DNA of 15,904 bases from Rhodospirillales bacterium (lineage in GTDB: Bacteria > Pseudomonadota > Alphaproteobacteria > Rhodospirillales_A > JACZKS01). Positions within the stretch are counted from its first letter, which is position 1, and each line of letters starts with the position of its first letter. The notes under the pieces were generated by a model, which made no database searches, was not told where the DNA came from, and was given only the letters and a program-made list of their open reading frames with translations. The DNA is taken from contig JABGRG010000015.1 in the NCBI GenBank assembly GCA_018648445.1, positions 31,552 through 47,455 of the forward strand, given 5' to 3'. This document shows, piece after piece, positions 6,489 through 14,159 of the stretch. The position numbers and the translations under genes were made by a program.

Positions 6489-8312
6489 CTATTCCACGGT
6501 AACGCTTTTGGCGAGATTGCGCGGTTGATCCACGTCGGTCCCTTTGACAACGGCCACATGGTAGGCCAGCAGTTGGACCGGTATTGAATAAAGGATGGGC
6601 GCGACGAATTCGTCGACCTCGGGTAGCGCGATGCGGGTGGCCCGCACGTCCCCCAAGCGCTCGATGCCCTTCTCGTCGCCGAAGAAGATGACGCGCCCGT
6701 CCCTGGCGATCACCTCCTGCACGTTCGACGCCGTTTTCTCGAACAATGTGTCCGACGGCGCGATAACGATGACCGGAACGGTTTCGTCAATCAGCGCAAT
6801 GGGGCCATGTTTCATTTCACCTGCCGCATAGCCTTCGGCGTGGATGTACGAAATTTCCTTCAGCTTTAGCGCCCCTTCAAGGGCGATGGCGTAGCTGGTT
6901 CCGCGCCCCAGATACAGAACGTCGCGGGCCTCGGCTACGTCATGGGCAAGCTCGCGCAGGCGGCTGTCATGGTTCAGGACTTCTGCTGCGCGGGCCGGAA
7001 CCTCGGTCAACGCCCCCACAAGCCGCGCCTCGTCGGCAGGCGAGACTGTTCCGCGCGCCCGCCCAACCGCCAGGGTCAGGCAAGCCAATACCGTCAACTG
7101 CGTGGTAAACGCCTTGGTCGAGGCAACGCCGATTTCGGGCCCGGCATAAGTGGACAGCACAATGTCGGATTCTCTGGCGATGGTGCTTTCGGGAACATTG
7201 GCCACCGAAACGATGTGCTGGCCCTGCTCGCGGGCATAACGCAGCGCCGCCAGCGTATCGGCAGTCTCGCCCGATTGCGAAACAAACAGCGCCACGCCGC
7301 CTTTCGGCATGTCGGCGGCCCGGTAACGGAATTCCGACGCGATATCGACCTCGACCGGAACCCGCGCGATGCGTTCCAGCCAGCACTTGGCGACCATGCA
7401 GGCGTAAAACGCGGTTCCGCAGGCAACCAGAGTAAAGCGCGGCGCAATGGCGATTTTGCCGGGTAACGCGGGCAAGGTCACGGAGCGGCTCGCCGGATTG
7501 ACGTAGGAACGAAGCGTGTCGCCGATTACCTGGGGCTGCTCGTAAATTTCCTTGAGCATGAAGTGGCGATAGCCGCCCTTGCCGATGAGCGCGCCGGACA
7601 AAGCCGTCGAGCGGATTTCACGTTCGACAACGTTGCCGTCCTCGTCATGAATGGTCGCGCCCGAGCCGGTGATCACCGCCCAGTCGCCTTCTTCCAAGTA
7701 CATGATTCTCTGGGTCAGCGGGGCCAGGGCCAGGGCATCCGATCCGATGAACATCTCGCCGTCGCCATAACCCACCGCCAGCGGGCTGCCGCGCCGCGCA
7801 CAAATCATCAGGTCGTGCTCGCCGGCGAAAATGATGCCCAAGGCGAACGCCCCGTCCAGCCGCTGCAAGGCGCTGAAGGTGGCTTTCGCAGGCTCTTGCC
7901 CGTCTTCCAGATAACGGGTGATCAAATGGGCGACGACTTCGGTGTCCGTATCTGTTTCCAGTTTGTGGCCCAGATCGGCCAGTTCAGCCCGAAGCTCGAC
8001 GAAGTTCTCGATAATTCCATTGTGAACCACAGCCACCCGGTCGGTGGCGTGAGGGTGCGCGTTGGTTTCGTTGGGAACGCCGTGGGTCGCCCAACGGGTG
8101 TGCCCAATGCCGATGCGCCCCGACACCGGATCTTCGCCCAAAAGCGTTTGCAGATTGGTCAGCTTGCCCTCGGCGCGGCGGCGTTCGATGCCGCCGTTGA
8201 CCAGCGTCGCAATACCGGCGGAATCATAGCCGCGGTATTCCAGCCGCTTCAGCCCCTCAAAGATCGACGGGGCAACGTCCGATTTTCCGATAATGCCGAC
8301 GATTCCACACAT
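6489..8312 (-). CDS. glmS: Glutamine--fructose-6-phosphate aminotransferase (isomerizing)
   Basis: GlmS makes glucosamine 6-phosphate from fructose 6-phosphate and glutamine, the entry step of UDP-GlcNAc synthesis for peptidoglycan and lipopolysaccharide. The 607-residue protein begins MCGIVGIIG with the N-terminal nucleophile Cys2 of a class II glutamine amidotransferase domain (to about 220), carrying GHTRWATHG and HNGIIENF. Two sugar isomerase (SIS) domains follow, with FVSQSGETADT and STKAF in the first and LGRGTSYAIALEGALKLKEISY in the second. The C-terminus DVDQPRNLAKSVTVE is the diagnostic family ending. The start at 8312 leaves Cys2 exposed after Met removal; a 20-codon upstream extension is excluded on that ground. 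Its ATG shares one base with the glmU stop (TAATG), which indicates translational coupling. No glmS ribozyme is present or expected here. Confidence 0.98.
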   Translation of the reverse strand: MCGIVGIIGKSDVAPSIFEGLKRLEYRGYDSAGIATLVNGGIERRRAEGKLTNLQTLLGEDPVSGRIGIGHTRWATHGVPNETNAHPHATDRVAVVHNGIIENFVELRAELADLGHKLETDTDTEVVAHLITRYLEDGQEPAKATFSALQRLDGAFALGIIFAGEHDLMICARRGSPLAVGYGDGEMFIGSDALALAPLTQRIMYLEEGDWAVITGSGATIHDEDGNVVEREIRSTALSGALIGKGGYRHFMLKEIYEQPQVIGDTLRSYVNPASRSVTLPALPGKIAIAPRFTLVACGTAFYACMVAKCWLERIARVPVEVDIASEFRYRAADMPKGGVALFVSQSGETADTLAALRYAREQGQHIVSVANVPESTIARESDIVLSTYAGPEIGVASTKAFTTQLTVLACLTLAVGRARGTVSPADEARLVGALTEVPARAAEVLNHDSRLRELAHDVAEARDVLYLGRGTSYAIALEGALKLKEISYIHAEGYAAGEMKHGPIALIDETVPVIVIAPSDTLFEKTASNVQEVIARDGRVIFFGDEKGIERLGDVRATRIALPEVDEFVAPILYSIPVQLLAYHVAVVKGTDVDQPRNLAKSVTVE

Positions 8313-9670
8313 TATTTTGCTTGCCCCTTTTTCTTTTCGGCGGCCCGCCTTTTTCGAAACCGTTTTGCCCACCCGGCGAGTACCTTCATGGGCGCACGGG
8401 TCAGGGCCAGCGCATCGGCAGGAACATCCTTGGTGATGACGCTTCCGGCCCCGGTCGTCGCGCCGTCACCGATCTTTACCGGCGCGACAAGCGCCGTGTT
8501 GGAGCCGATGAACGCGCCTTCGCCAATGTCGGTGCGGTCCTTGAAGAAGCCGTCGTAATTGCAGGTGATGGTTCCGGCCCCGATATTGGCGCGCGGCCCG
8601 ACACGGGCATCACCGATGTAAGTCAGGTGGCTGACCTTGGCTCCCGTCTGGATGGATGCATTCTTGATTTCGACGAAATTCCCGATGCGGGCAGTGTCGG
8701 CGACATCTGCGCCGGGACGCAGCCTCGCGAACGGGCCAACGCGGACGTTGGCTCCGACGGTAGCACCTTCAAGATGCGAAAATGGCAGAATTTCCGTTCC
8801 CTCACCGACGCTCACGCCCGGACCGAATACCACGTTGGGACCGACAATCACGTCCCGCCCCAACTGCGTATCCCAACTGAGGAAAACGCTGGCCGGGTCG
8901 ATCATGGTGACGCCCGCGTTCATCGCCCGCGCCCGCAGGTCGGTTTGCACCACGGCCTCGGCCACCGCCAAATCGGGCCGCGAATCGATCCCCAACAATT
9001 CGTCCGCCGGGGCTTCGACAAAGGCGCAGCGCAATTGATCGGCGCGCGCCAGTTCGATCAGATCGGTCAGATAGTATTCACCCTTGGCGTTGTCGTTGCC
9101 GATTCGCTCCAGCCAGCCGAACAGGCGGCTTCCATCGACGGCCATGACGCCGGAATTGCAAAGCGGAATGGCCAGTTGTTCGGGCGTGGCTTCCTTGGCC
9201 TCGACAATGGCGTCCAGTGATCCGTCATCGCCGACGACGAGGCGTCCGTAAGCGCCCGGATCGTCGGGGCGAAACCCCAGCACCACGGCGCCCGTTCCCG
9301 GCGTGGCCCGGCGCGCTTCCAGCATCGCCTCGATGGTGGAAGCCGAGACCAGCGGGGTGTCGCCGTAGACGACCAGCACATCTCCGTCGAAATCCGCCAT
9401 GGCGCTTTTGGCGGCCAGAACGGCATGGCCGGTGCCAAGCCTGGGTTCCTGAACGCAACACGGATGCGGCGCGACCTTATCGGCGACGTCGTCCATCCCC
9501 GTGCCAATCACGACGGCGATGCGGTCAGGTTCAAAACGCGCAAGCGTTTCCATGAGGTGAGATATCATCGCGCGGCCGGCAATGGCATGAAGAACCTTCG
9601 GTTTTTCGGAACCCATACGGGTGCCCAGACCGGCGGCAAGGACGATGGCGGCGGTTTTTTTCTTGGTCAT
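8312..9670 (-). CDS. glmU: Bifunctional glucosamine-1-phosphate N-acetyltransferase / UDP-GlcNAc pyrophosphorylase
   Basis: GlmU acetylates glucosamine 1-phosphate and then transfers UMP to give UDP-N-acetylglucosamine. The 452-residue length is normal. The N-terminal uridylyltransferase domain (to about 230) shows LAAGLGTRM (11-19), EKPKVLH, RLGTGHA, VYGDTPL and GEYYLTDLI. The C-terminal left-handed beta-helix acetyltransferase domain has hexapeptide repeats with KVSHLTYIGDA, IGAGTITCNYDG and the FIGSNTALVAPVKIG segment. It ends in a lysine- and arginine-rich tail. I start at the ATG at 9670 from family alignment; no clear ribosome binding site precedes it, and frames reaching 9721 or 9751 add sequence unlike the family. 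glmS follows with a one-base overlap, so both pathway enzymes come from one mRNA. The promoter should lie in the 102 bp shared with divergent gph. Confidence 0.97.
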   Translation of the reverse strand: MTKKKTAAIVLAAGLGTRMGSEKPKVLHAIAGRAMISHLMETLARFEPDRIAVVIGTGMDDVADKVAPHPCCVQEPRLGTGHAVLAAKSAMADFDGDVLVVYGDTPLVSASTIEAMLEARRATPGTGAVVLGFRPDDPGAYGRLVVGDDGSLDAIVEAKEATPEQLAIPLCNSGVMAVDGSRLFGWLERIGNDNAKGEYYLTDLIELARADQLRCAFVEAPADELLGIDSRPDLAVAEAVVQTDLRARAMNAGVTMIDPASVFLSWDTQLGRDVIVGPNVVFGPGVSVGEGTEILPFSHLEGATVGANVRVGPFARLRPGADVADTARIGNFVEIKNASIQTGAKVSHLTYIGDARVGPRANIGAGTITCNYDGFFKDRTDIGEGAFIGSNTALVAPVKIGDGATTGAGSVITKDVPADALALTRAPMKVLAGWAKRFRKRRAAEKKKGQAK

Positions 9671-9772
9671 ATCGCTACGGTTGTTTACAAGACCGAATTC
9701 TTGGGTGGATCGGGCAGACATTGCCACAAGGTGCGAATCGCGCCAAGTCACAAGTTGTTTCGGAATTTTGCA

Positions 9773-10468
9773 ATGCGCAATAAAACAAGCTCAACGATCA
9801 AGGCCATCGTCTTCGATTTGGACGGCACGCTGGTCGATAGCGCGCCGGATCTTCAATCGGCCATCAACCGGATGCTTGCGCAAATCGGGCGTGAGGAACT
9901 GTCGGTTGACGCCGTAAAGGGTATGATTGGCGACGGCGTGCCCAAGCTGGTTGAGCGCGCCCTCGAAGCCACCGGAGGACTTCCCGACGGCGACGCTGTT
10001 GAATCGCTGGCCCTCTCAGTCAGCAAGTTTGCCGACGAATACAAAGGCCACGATGCGGAACAGACCCGGCCCTATCCGGGCGTTCCCGAGACGCTGGCGA
10101 AATTACGCAAGGCGGGATTCGCCATGGCGGTTTGCACCAACAAGCCGCAGGACGCGACCATGGAAATTCTGGAAGCCTTCGATCTGGAACGTTTTTTCAA
10201 CGCGGCCCTTGGCGGCGACGTTCTGGAAGGCATTCGCAAACCCGACCCGAAGCACCTGATAGCGGCGCTGGACGCCGTGGGCGCAACGCCTGCAGAAGCC
10301 GTAATGGTCGGCGATCACCTGAACGATCTGGCCGTCGCCCGGGCTGCGGGCTCGCCCGCCGTGCTGTGCACATACGGCTATTCACGCGTGCCGGTGACCG
10401 AGCTTGGGGCCGACGCCGTGATCGACGCTTTTGAAGAACTTCCCGATTGTCTGAAGACCCTTTCTTGA
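9773..10468 (+). CDS. gph: HAD-family phosphoglycolate phosphatase
   Basis: This 231-residue HAD hydrolase most resembles phosphoglycolate phosphatase, which removes 2-phosphoglycolate arising from DNA 3'-end repair or oxygenase activity. HAD motif I is FDLDGTLVDS with nucleophile Asp15 and acid/base Asp17; motif II is CTNK; motif III is the Lys of RKPDP; motif IV is GDHLNDLAVARAAG. An alpha-helical cap domain lies between motifs I and II (about 25-95). The ATG at 9773 places motif I near the N-terminus as usual; the longer frame from 9425 runs antisense through glmU and is rejected. The ribosome binding site is weak. It is divergent from glmU. Its TGA stop is embedded in the -35 box of the downstream tRNA gene. 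PpaX- or MupP-type specificity is possible because HAD substrates are hard to infer. Confidence 0.85.
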   Translation: MRNKTSSTIKAIVFDLDGTLVDSAPDLQSAINRMLAQIGREELSVDAVKGMIGDGVPKLVERALEATGGLPDGDAVESLALSVSKFADEYKGHDAEQTRPYPGVPETLAKLRKAGFAMAVCTNKPQDATMEILEAFDLERFFNAALGGDVLEGIRKPDPKHLIAALDAVGATPAEAVMVGDHLNDLAVARAAGSPAVLCTYGYSRVPVTELGADAVIDAFEELPDCLKTLS

Positions 10469-10494
10469 CACGGGGGCGTTCGCGGCATTATATG
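10465..10494 (+). promoter_or_regulatory. Promoter of tRNA-Val
   Basis: A perfect -35 box TTGACA (10465-10470) is followed after 18 bp by TATATG (10489-10494), which matches four of six -10 positions, and then by a GC-rich stretch (GCCGCC). Transcription would begin about 10 bases before the mature tRNA. A GC-rich discriminator is typical of stable-RNA promoters under stringent control. The -35 box overlaps the gph stop codon. Confidence 0.65.
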
Positions 10495-10511
10495 GCCGCC
10501 GTCCACTGGAT

Positions 10512-10586
10512 GGGCGCGTAGTTCAGCGGGAGAACGCTCGCCTCACACGCGAGAGGTCGCTGGTTCAATCCCAGCCGCGCCCACCA
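10512..10586 (+). tRNA. tRNA-Val (anticodon CAC)
   Basis: The cloverleaf can be folded by eye. The acceptor stem is GGGCGCG/CGCGCCC, the D-arm GTTC/GAAC, and the anticodon stem CTCGC/GCGAG with loop CTCACAC, giving anticodon CAC at 10544-10546, which reads the valine codon GUG. The T-arm is GCTGG/CCAGC with loop TTCAATC. The discriminator A and an encoded CCA end it at 10586. No intron is present. No clear rho-independent terminator follows. Confidence 0.97.
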
Positions 10587-10631
10587 TCCTCTTCATACGA
10601 AACTTCAAAATCCGCGAAGACGCCAATCGGT

Positions 10632-10660
10632 TTGTTTCGCTGCGTGATCGCGCGTATGTT
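10632..10660 (+). promoter_or_regulatory. Weak candidate promoter for the TPR-sulfotransferase gene
   Basis: TTGTTT (10632-10637) and TATGTT (10655-10660) are separated by 17 bp and match three and four of six consensus positions. Transcription would start near 10667 and leave a short leader containing the GGGAGGGAG ribosome binding site. Readthrough from the tRNA promoter is the alternative. Confidence 0.25.
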
Positions 10661-10692
10661 CCACTATTGAGGAATGGGAGGGAGCGTACGCC

Positions 10693-12411
10693 TTGGCTCA
10701 AAAGGAAGCCGATTTCGCCATAGCCGTCGACGATCATCGACAAGGCCGCGTTGATAAAGCCGAGCGGGCGTACCGCCACCTGCTGGAGGGCAACCCTCAA
10801 CATGCAGACGCCCGCCACATGCTGGGCGTCGCGCTTCTGCAAAAAGGCAATGCCGCTGGCGCGGAAGAGGAAATCCGGCGCGCTTTGTCCATCCGCCCCG
10901 ACGACGTGAAATTCCGCAACAATCTTGGCAATGCGTTGAGCGCGCAAAACCGCATTGATGAAGCGGCAACGGAATTTGACGCGGCCGCCTCAGCGGACCC
11001 CGAATTTTCAGACGCCGCCTTCAACCTGGGCACCTCGATGATCGCCCTCGGCAACCTCTCGAAGGCGGCACAAATCTTCACGGACCTCGTCCGCCAGTCT
11101 CCCGACGATCCCGACCCATTGATCAATCTGGTGGCGGCGTTGACCAAGGGATTTAAGGCCGATGAAGCACGCGATTGGTGTCGCCGCGGCCTTGAACGAT
11201 GGCCAGACGATTTCCGGCTTCTGAGCAGTCTGGCCAGCATTCTGGAACAACTTAACGACGTGGAAGAAGCCGCCGATGTCATCGCGCGATGCATGAAGAA
11301 CGATCCGGCGGGATCGTGGCCAAGAATTGTCAACGCCCGAATCCTGCGGCGGCGAGAATGTTTTGAAGACGCCCTCGTCGAAATTGAAGCCGCTCTCGAG
11401 CACTCGCCGCCGAGCGATATCAGGGGCGAAGCCCTGCATGAGAAAGGGCTTATTCTTGATCGCCTGAAACGCGCGGGCGAGGCTTTCCAGTCCATCGCGT
11501 CCGCCAATCGCATCTTCGCACAAACAGTCGCGGCCAAGCAGTGCGACGCAACCCTGCTGCCCAGCCGATGCCAAACCAACCGCGACTGGTTCGATGAAAG
11601 ACGTTTGGGAAGTGCGAAAAAGGCGATGGCGGCAGAAACCTCTGCCGACCCCGTGTTTTTCGTGGGCTTCCCGCGATCAGGCACGACGTTGATGGAATCC
11701 GTCCTGGAAGCGCATCCCGAAATTGCGACGACAGCTGAGCAATCGCCACTTTGGGCCGCCGAACGCGAAGCAATGAACAATAGCGGACAAGCCTTTCCGC
11801 ATTGCCTTGGCGAATTGAACGAAGGGGATTGGGAAACACTGCGGGCGCGGTTCTGGAAGCGTGCGGATGAAGTGACGAACGGCGTTGAGGCGCGATTGCT
11901 GGTGGACAAGACGCCCCTGAATATTGTCGATCTCGGTTTCGCCAACATGCTGTTTCCCCAGGCAAAGATACTGATTGCGTTGCGCGATCCACGCGACGTC
12001 TGCCTGAGTTGTTTTTTCCAGCGTTTTCGCCTTAACGATCAGATGGTCGGCTTTCTCGATCTGGAAACGACGGCAAGAACCTACGCTGCGGTAATGGGAT
12101 TGTGGCTGCATTACCGCATGGTATTGTCGTCGCCGTGGATGGAGTACGCCTACGAAGACCTGACCTATGATTTCGAAGGAACCGTGAGCCGGGTTCTGAA
12201 CTTCATCGAAAAGGAATGGCATCCCGATATGTCGGGATACCGCGACAAGGCGCGCGAGCGGCAAATCCGCACACCGAGTTACCGCGATGTCACGGCCCCA
12301 GTCACGCGGCGCGCCGTCGGAAGGTGGAAAGCATACGCGAGTGAATTGACGCCAGCGCTTGATATCCTTAAACCGTTTGCTGAAACGTTCGGCTATCCGT
12401 CCCGCAAATAG
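10693..12411 (+). CDS. TPR-repeat sulfotransferase (TTG start)
   Basis: The 572-residue protein joins about seven or eight tetratricopeptide-like helical repeats (about residues 5-280; for example LLEGNPQHADARHMLGVALL and a second unit ending in FRNNLGNAL) to a sulfotransferase domain (about 320-560). The 5'-phosphosulfate loop GFPRSGTT lies at 325-332 and the 3'-phosphate region RDPRDVCLSCFF starts at Arg431, so PAPS-dependent sulfation is expected. The acceptor is unknown; TPR repeats suggest a protein or peptide partner. There is no signal peptide or membrane segment. The start is TTG at 10693: a strong GGGAGGGAG lies about eight bases upstream, an in-frame stop is at 10645-10647, and no ATG or GTG lies between. 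The nearby ATG at 10674 is out of frame. It heads a run of six rightward genes. Confidence 0.88.
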   Translation: MAQKEADFAIAVDDHRQGRVDKAERAYRHLLEGNPQHADARHMLGVALLQKGNAAGAEEEIRRALSIRPDDVKFRNNLGNALSAQNRIDEAATEFDAAASADPEFSDAAFNLGTSMIALGNLSKAAQIFTDLVRQSPDDPDPLINLVAALTKGFKADEARDWCRRGLERWPDDFRLLSSLASILEQLNDVEEAADVIARCMKNDPAGSWPRIVNARILRRRECFEDALVEIEAALEHSPPSDIRGEALHEKGLILDRLKRAGEAFQSIASANRIFAQTVAAKQCDATLLPSRCQTNRDWFDERRLGSAKKAMAAETSADPVFFVGFPRSGTTLMESVLEAHPEIATTAEQSPLWAAEREAMNNSGQAFPHCLGELNEGDWETLRARFWKRADEVTNGVEARLLVDKTPLNIVDLGFANMLFPQAKILIALRDPRDVCLSCFFQRFRLNDQMVGFLDLETTARTYAAVMGLWLHYRMVLSSPWMEYAYEDLTYDFEGTVSRVLNFIEKEWHPDMSGYRDKARERQIRTPSYRDVTAPVTRRAVGRWKAYASELTPALDILKPFAETFGYPSRK

Positions 12412-12431
12412 TCAAGGGCTCGCGTCCGCAC

Positions 12432-13106
12432 ATGATCGACATCACCGTATCGGACGATTTCAAAAATGCCGGTATCCGGGTAACACTAGGCTGCATCCAA
12501 TGCACCGTTAGCGTAACCAGGGACCACGCCGAACTAGACGCCGCGCTGGATACCGAGGAAGAGCGGCGACTGGAAAGTCTTGGCGGGCGACCGGTTTCCG
12601 AAGTGCCGCAGATCGCGGCGGCGCGAAAGGCCTACCGGGCCTTTGGCAAGGACCCGGCGCGCTATCGGGTGTCGTCCGAGGCGCTCATGCGCCGACTGGT
12701 CAAGGGCCAGGGCATTTATCGCATCAACTCGGTGGTCGACACCAATAATCTGGTAAGCCTGCGCTGTGGCCATTCTATCGGCGCGTTCTCGGCCGAACTT
12801 GTGGAAGGGTCGGTGGTTTTTCGCAAAGCCCGTCCCGGCGAACCCTACGAAGCCATCGGGCGCGGGCCGATGAATATCGAATTCCTGCCCGTTTTCGCCG
12901 ATGCGCGCGGCCCCTTCGGCAGCCCCACCAGCGATAGTGAGCGCACAAAAATATCCGAGAAAACCCAGACCCTGCTGATGGCGATCATCGCATTTGGCGA
13001 AGATAGGGAACTGGCCACATCTGTCGCCTGGGCCGCCGAGTGCCTGCAAACCTATTGCGCAGCCACCGATATCGAAACGGCATTGATCGGGGCCGGGTAT
13101 GAATAA
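12432..13106 (+). CDS. Freestanding B3/4-domain protein (PheT editing-domain-like)
   Basis: The 224-residue protein carries a B3/4 domain (about 60-210), the fold that in the beta subunit of phenylalanyl-tRNA synthetase removes tyrosine from mischarged tRNA-Phe. Recognisable segments are ARKAYRAFGKDPARYRVSSEAL (in two parts, 64-85), the conserved VVDTNNLVSL (101-110), a Gly-rich turn and FGSPTSDSERTKI (162-174). No aminoacyl-tRNA synthetase catalytic part is attached. Homologues are widespread as B3/4-domain proteins of uncertain role; trans-editing of a mischarged tRNA or handling of a free amino acid derivative is inference. The ATG at 12432 lies 20 bp after the sulfotransferase stop, with only a weak ribosome binding site. 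Its last eight bases overlap the start of the phosphatase gene, so translation is probably coupled. Confidence 0.87.
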   Translation: MIDITVSDDFKNAGIRVTLGCIQCTVSVTRDHAELDAALDTEEERRLESLGGRPVSEVPQIAAARKAYRAFGKDPARYRVSSEALMRRLVKGQGIYRINSVVDTNNLVSLRCGHSIGAFSAELVEGSVVFRKARPGEPYEAIGRGPMNIEFLPVFADARGPFGSPTSDSERTKISEKTQTLLMAIIAFGEDRELATSVAWAAECLQTYCAATDIETALIGAGYE

Positions 13107-13656
13107 CCGGGCAGGTGCTGTGCCCTTCGTGTTCGTGCGCCACGGCCAAACCGAAACCAACGTTCGCGGCCTGCTGGCCGGATCAACCGATGTAGCGCTG
13201 ACCGATCAGGGAATTCGCGAGGCTGAACTGGCTGCCGATTTGCTGACAGACACCGACATCGGCATCATTTGTTCCAGTCCCCTGCAGCGCGCCCGGCGCA
13301 CCGCCGAAGTTACCGCGGCACGGCACGCGCTTCCGGTTACAATTATTGATGAATTGCGCGAACGGAATTGGGGTGAACTGGAGGGCAAGGCTTTCCCATC
13401 CGATCTGGGCAACCCGCAACCCCCGGGAGGCGAATCGCTTGACGACTATGTGTCGCGGGTTGATCGCGCGCTGACGCGATTTTTCCGTATGGCACCGGAC
13501 GGCCACGGGCTTTTGGTTGCTCATGCCGGAACGTTTGACGCCATGTGCCGGTTATTTGGAATCAGGAACGGGGCCGCCGTGATCGGCAATGCGCGGCCTA
13601 TCCGCTTTGACCCGCCGGAAAAACCCGGCGCCCCATGGCACATTGCATCCATCTGA
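13099..13656 (+). CDS. Histidine phosphatase family protein
   Basis: This 185-residue protein belongs to the histidine phosphatase (phosphoglycerate mutase-like) superfamily. The catalytic RHGQTETN is at 14-21, with His15 forming the phosphohistidine. SSPLQRARRTAE supplies the next arginine, the RNWGELEGK segment the acid/base Glu, and VAHAG the second histidine, His142. Length and the WGELEG motif resemble the CobC/broad-specificity phosphatase group rather than true phosphoglycerate mutase. The substrate cannot be read from sequence. The ATG at 13099 lies within the end of the B3/4 gene (8-bp overlap), which argues for joint expression. No cobalamin genes are nearby, so alpha-ribazole phosphatase is not favoured. 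Confidence 0.9.
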   Translation: MNNRAGAVPFVFVRHGQTETNVRGLLAGSTDVALTDQGIREAELAADLLTDTDIGIICSSPLQRARRTAEVTAARHALPVTIIDELRERNWGELEGKAFPSDLGNPQPPGGESLDDYVSRVDRALTRFFRMAPDGHGLLVAHAGTFDAMCRLFGIRNGAAVIGNARPIRFDPPEKPGAPWHIASI

Positions 13657-13709
13657 TCGGTTGGTGTGTTATTGTGGCGGCAACGAAAAAGGGGGAAGGG
13701 AAGCGGTCC

Positions 13710-14159
13710 ATGAGCGAAACCACGTCCGCCACGAATGAAGCACAGCGAGTGGCCGCCTGGATGGTGGAGCGCGACCGCCTGGTTCAATCCCTGGGAATCA
13801 CGTTGGACAATATCGGCGACGGCTTCGCCACCGCGCGCATGAGGGTGAACGAAACCATGCTCAACAGCTTCGCCATGGGCCATGGCGGGGCGCTTTTTGC
13901 CGTGGCCGACGCCGCCTTCAGTTACGCCTGTAACGCGGGCAACCGCAAATCCGTAGCCGTTCACTGCACCATCGACTATCTTGCGGCAACCGAGGAGGGC
14001 GACCGGTTAACGGCGATAGCCCAACTGACGGCACGCACCGGACGCAACGCCATATTCGACGTGCCGGTTACCAACGAGCAAGGGGTGACGGTGGTGCTGT
14101 TTCGTGGTGTTGCTCGTCAGATCGGCGGCTCGGTGCTGCCCGAATGCGGAGAGAAGTAG
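13710..14159 (+). CDS. PaaI-type hotdog thioesterase
   Basis: The 149-residue protein matches the PaaI subgroup of hotdog-fold acyl-CoA thioesterases. Features are MLNSFAMGHGG (about 50-60), the ALFAVADAAFSYACNAGN helix with the catalytic-type Asp, the central strand VAVHCTIDYL, EGDRLTA, RTGRNAIFDVPVTNEQG and the closing VVLFRGVARQIGG. PaaI hydrolyses phenylacetyl- or hydroxyphenylacetyl-CoA in a housekeeping role for phenylacetate breakdown. No paaABCDE or paaK genes are present here, so another aryl- or acyl-CoA substrate is possible. I chose the ATG at 13710, preceded by GGGAAGCGG, over the frame start at 13635, which would overlap the phosphatase gene by 22 bases and add an unrelated tail. 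The stop shares one base with a GTG start of the cupin gene (TAGTG). Confidence 0.88.
   Translation: MSETTSATNEAQRVAAWMVERDRLVQSLGITLDNIGDGFATARMRVNETMLNSFAMGHGGALFAVADAAFSYACNAGNRKSVAVHCTIDYLAATEEGDRLTAIAQLTARTGRNAIFDVPVTNEQGVTVVLFRGVARQIGGSVLPECGEK

Noticed and set aside
8290..8330. A glmS riboswitch or ribozyme
   Set aside because: glmS begins inside the glmU stop codon with no leader, and that ribozyme is a feature of Gram-positive glmS leaders.
7563..8558. A 331-codon rightward frame
   Set aside because: It is antisense to glmS and the end of glmU, both certain genes.
9425..9772. Upstream extension of the gph frame by 116 codons
   Set aside because: It runs antisense through the start of glmU and would push HAD motif I to residue 131, whereas the motif is normally near the N-terminus.
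10586..10692. An integration site or element at the tRNA-Val 3' end
   Set aside because: I see no integrase gene and no second copy of the tRNA 3' end within the window.
10797..11948. A 383-codon leftward frame rich in Ser, Arg and Ala
   Set aside because: It is antisense to the TPR-sulfotransferase, whose repeats and PAPS-binding motifs are clear.
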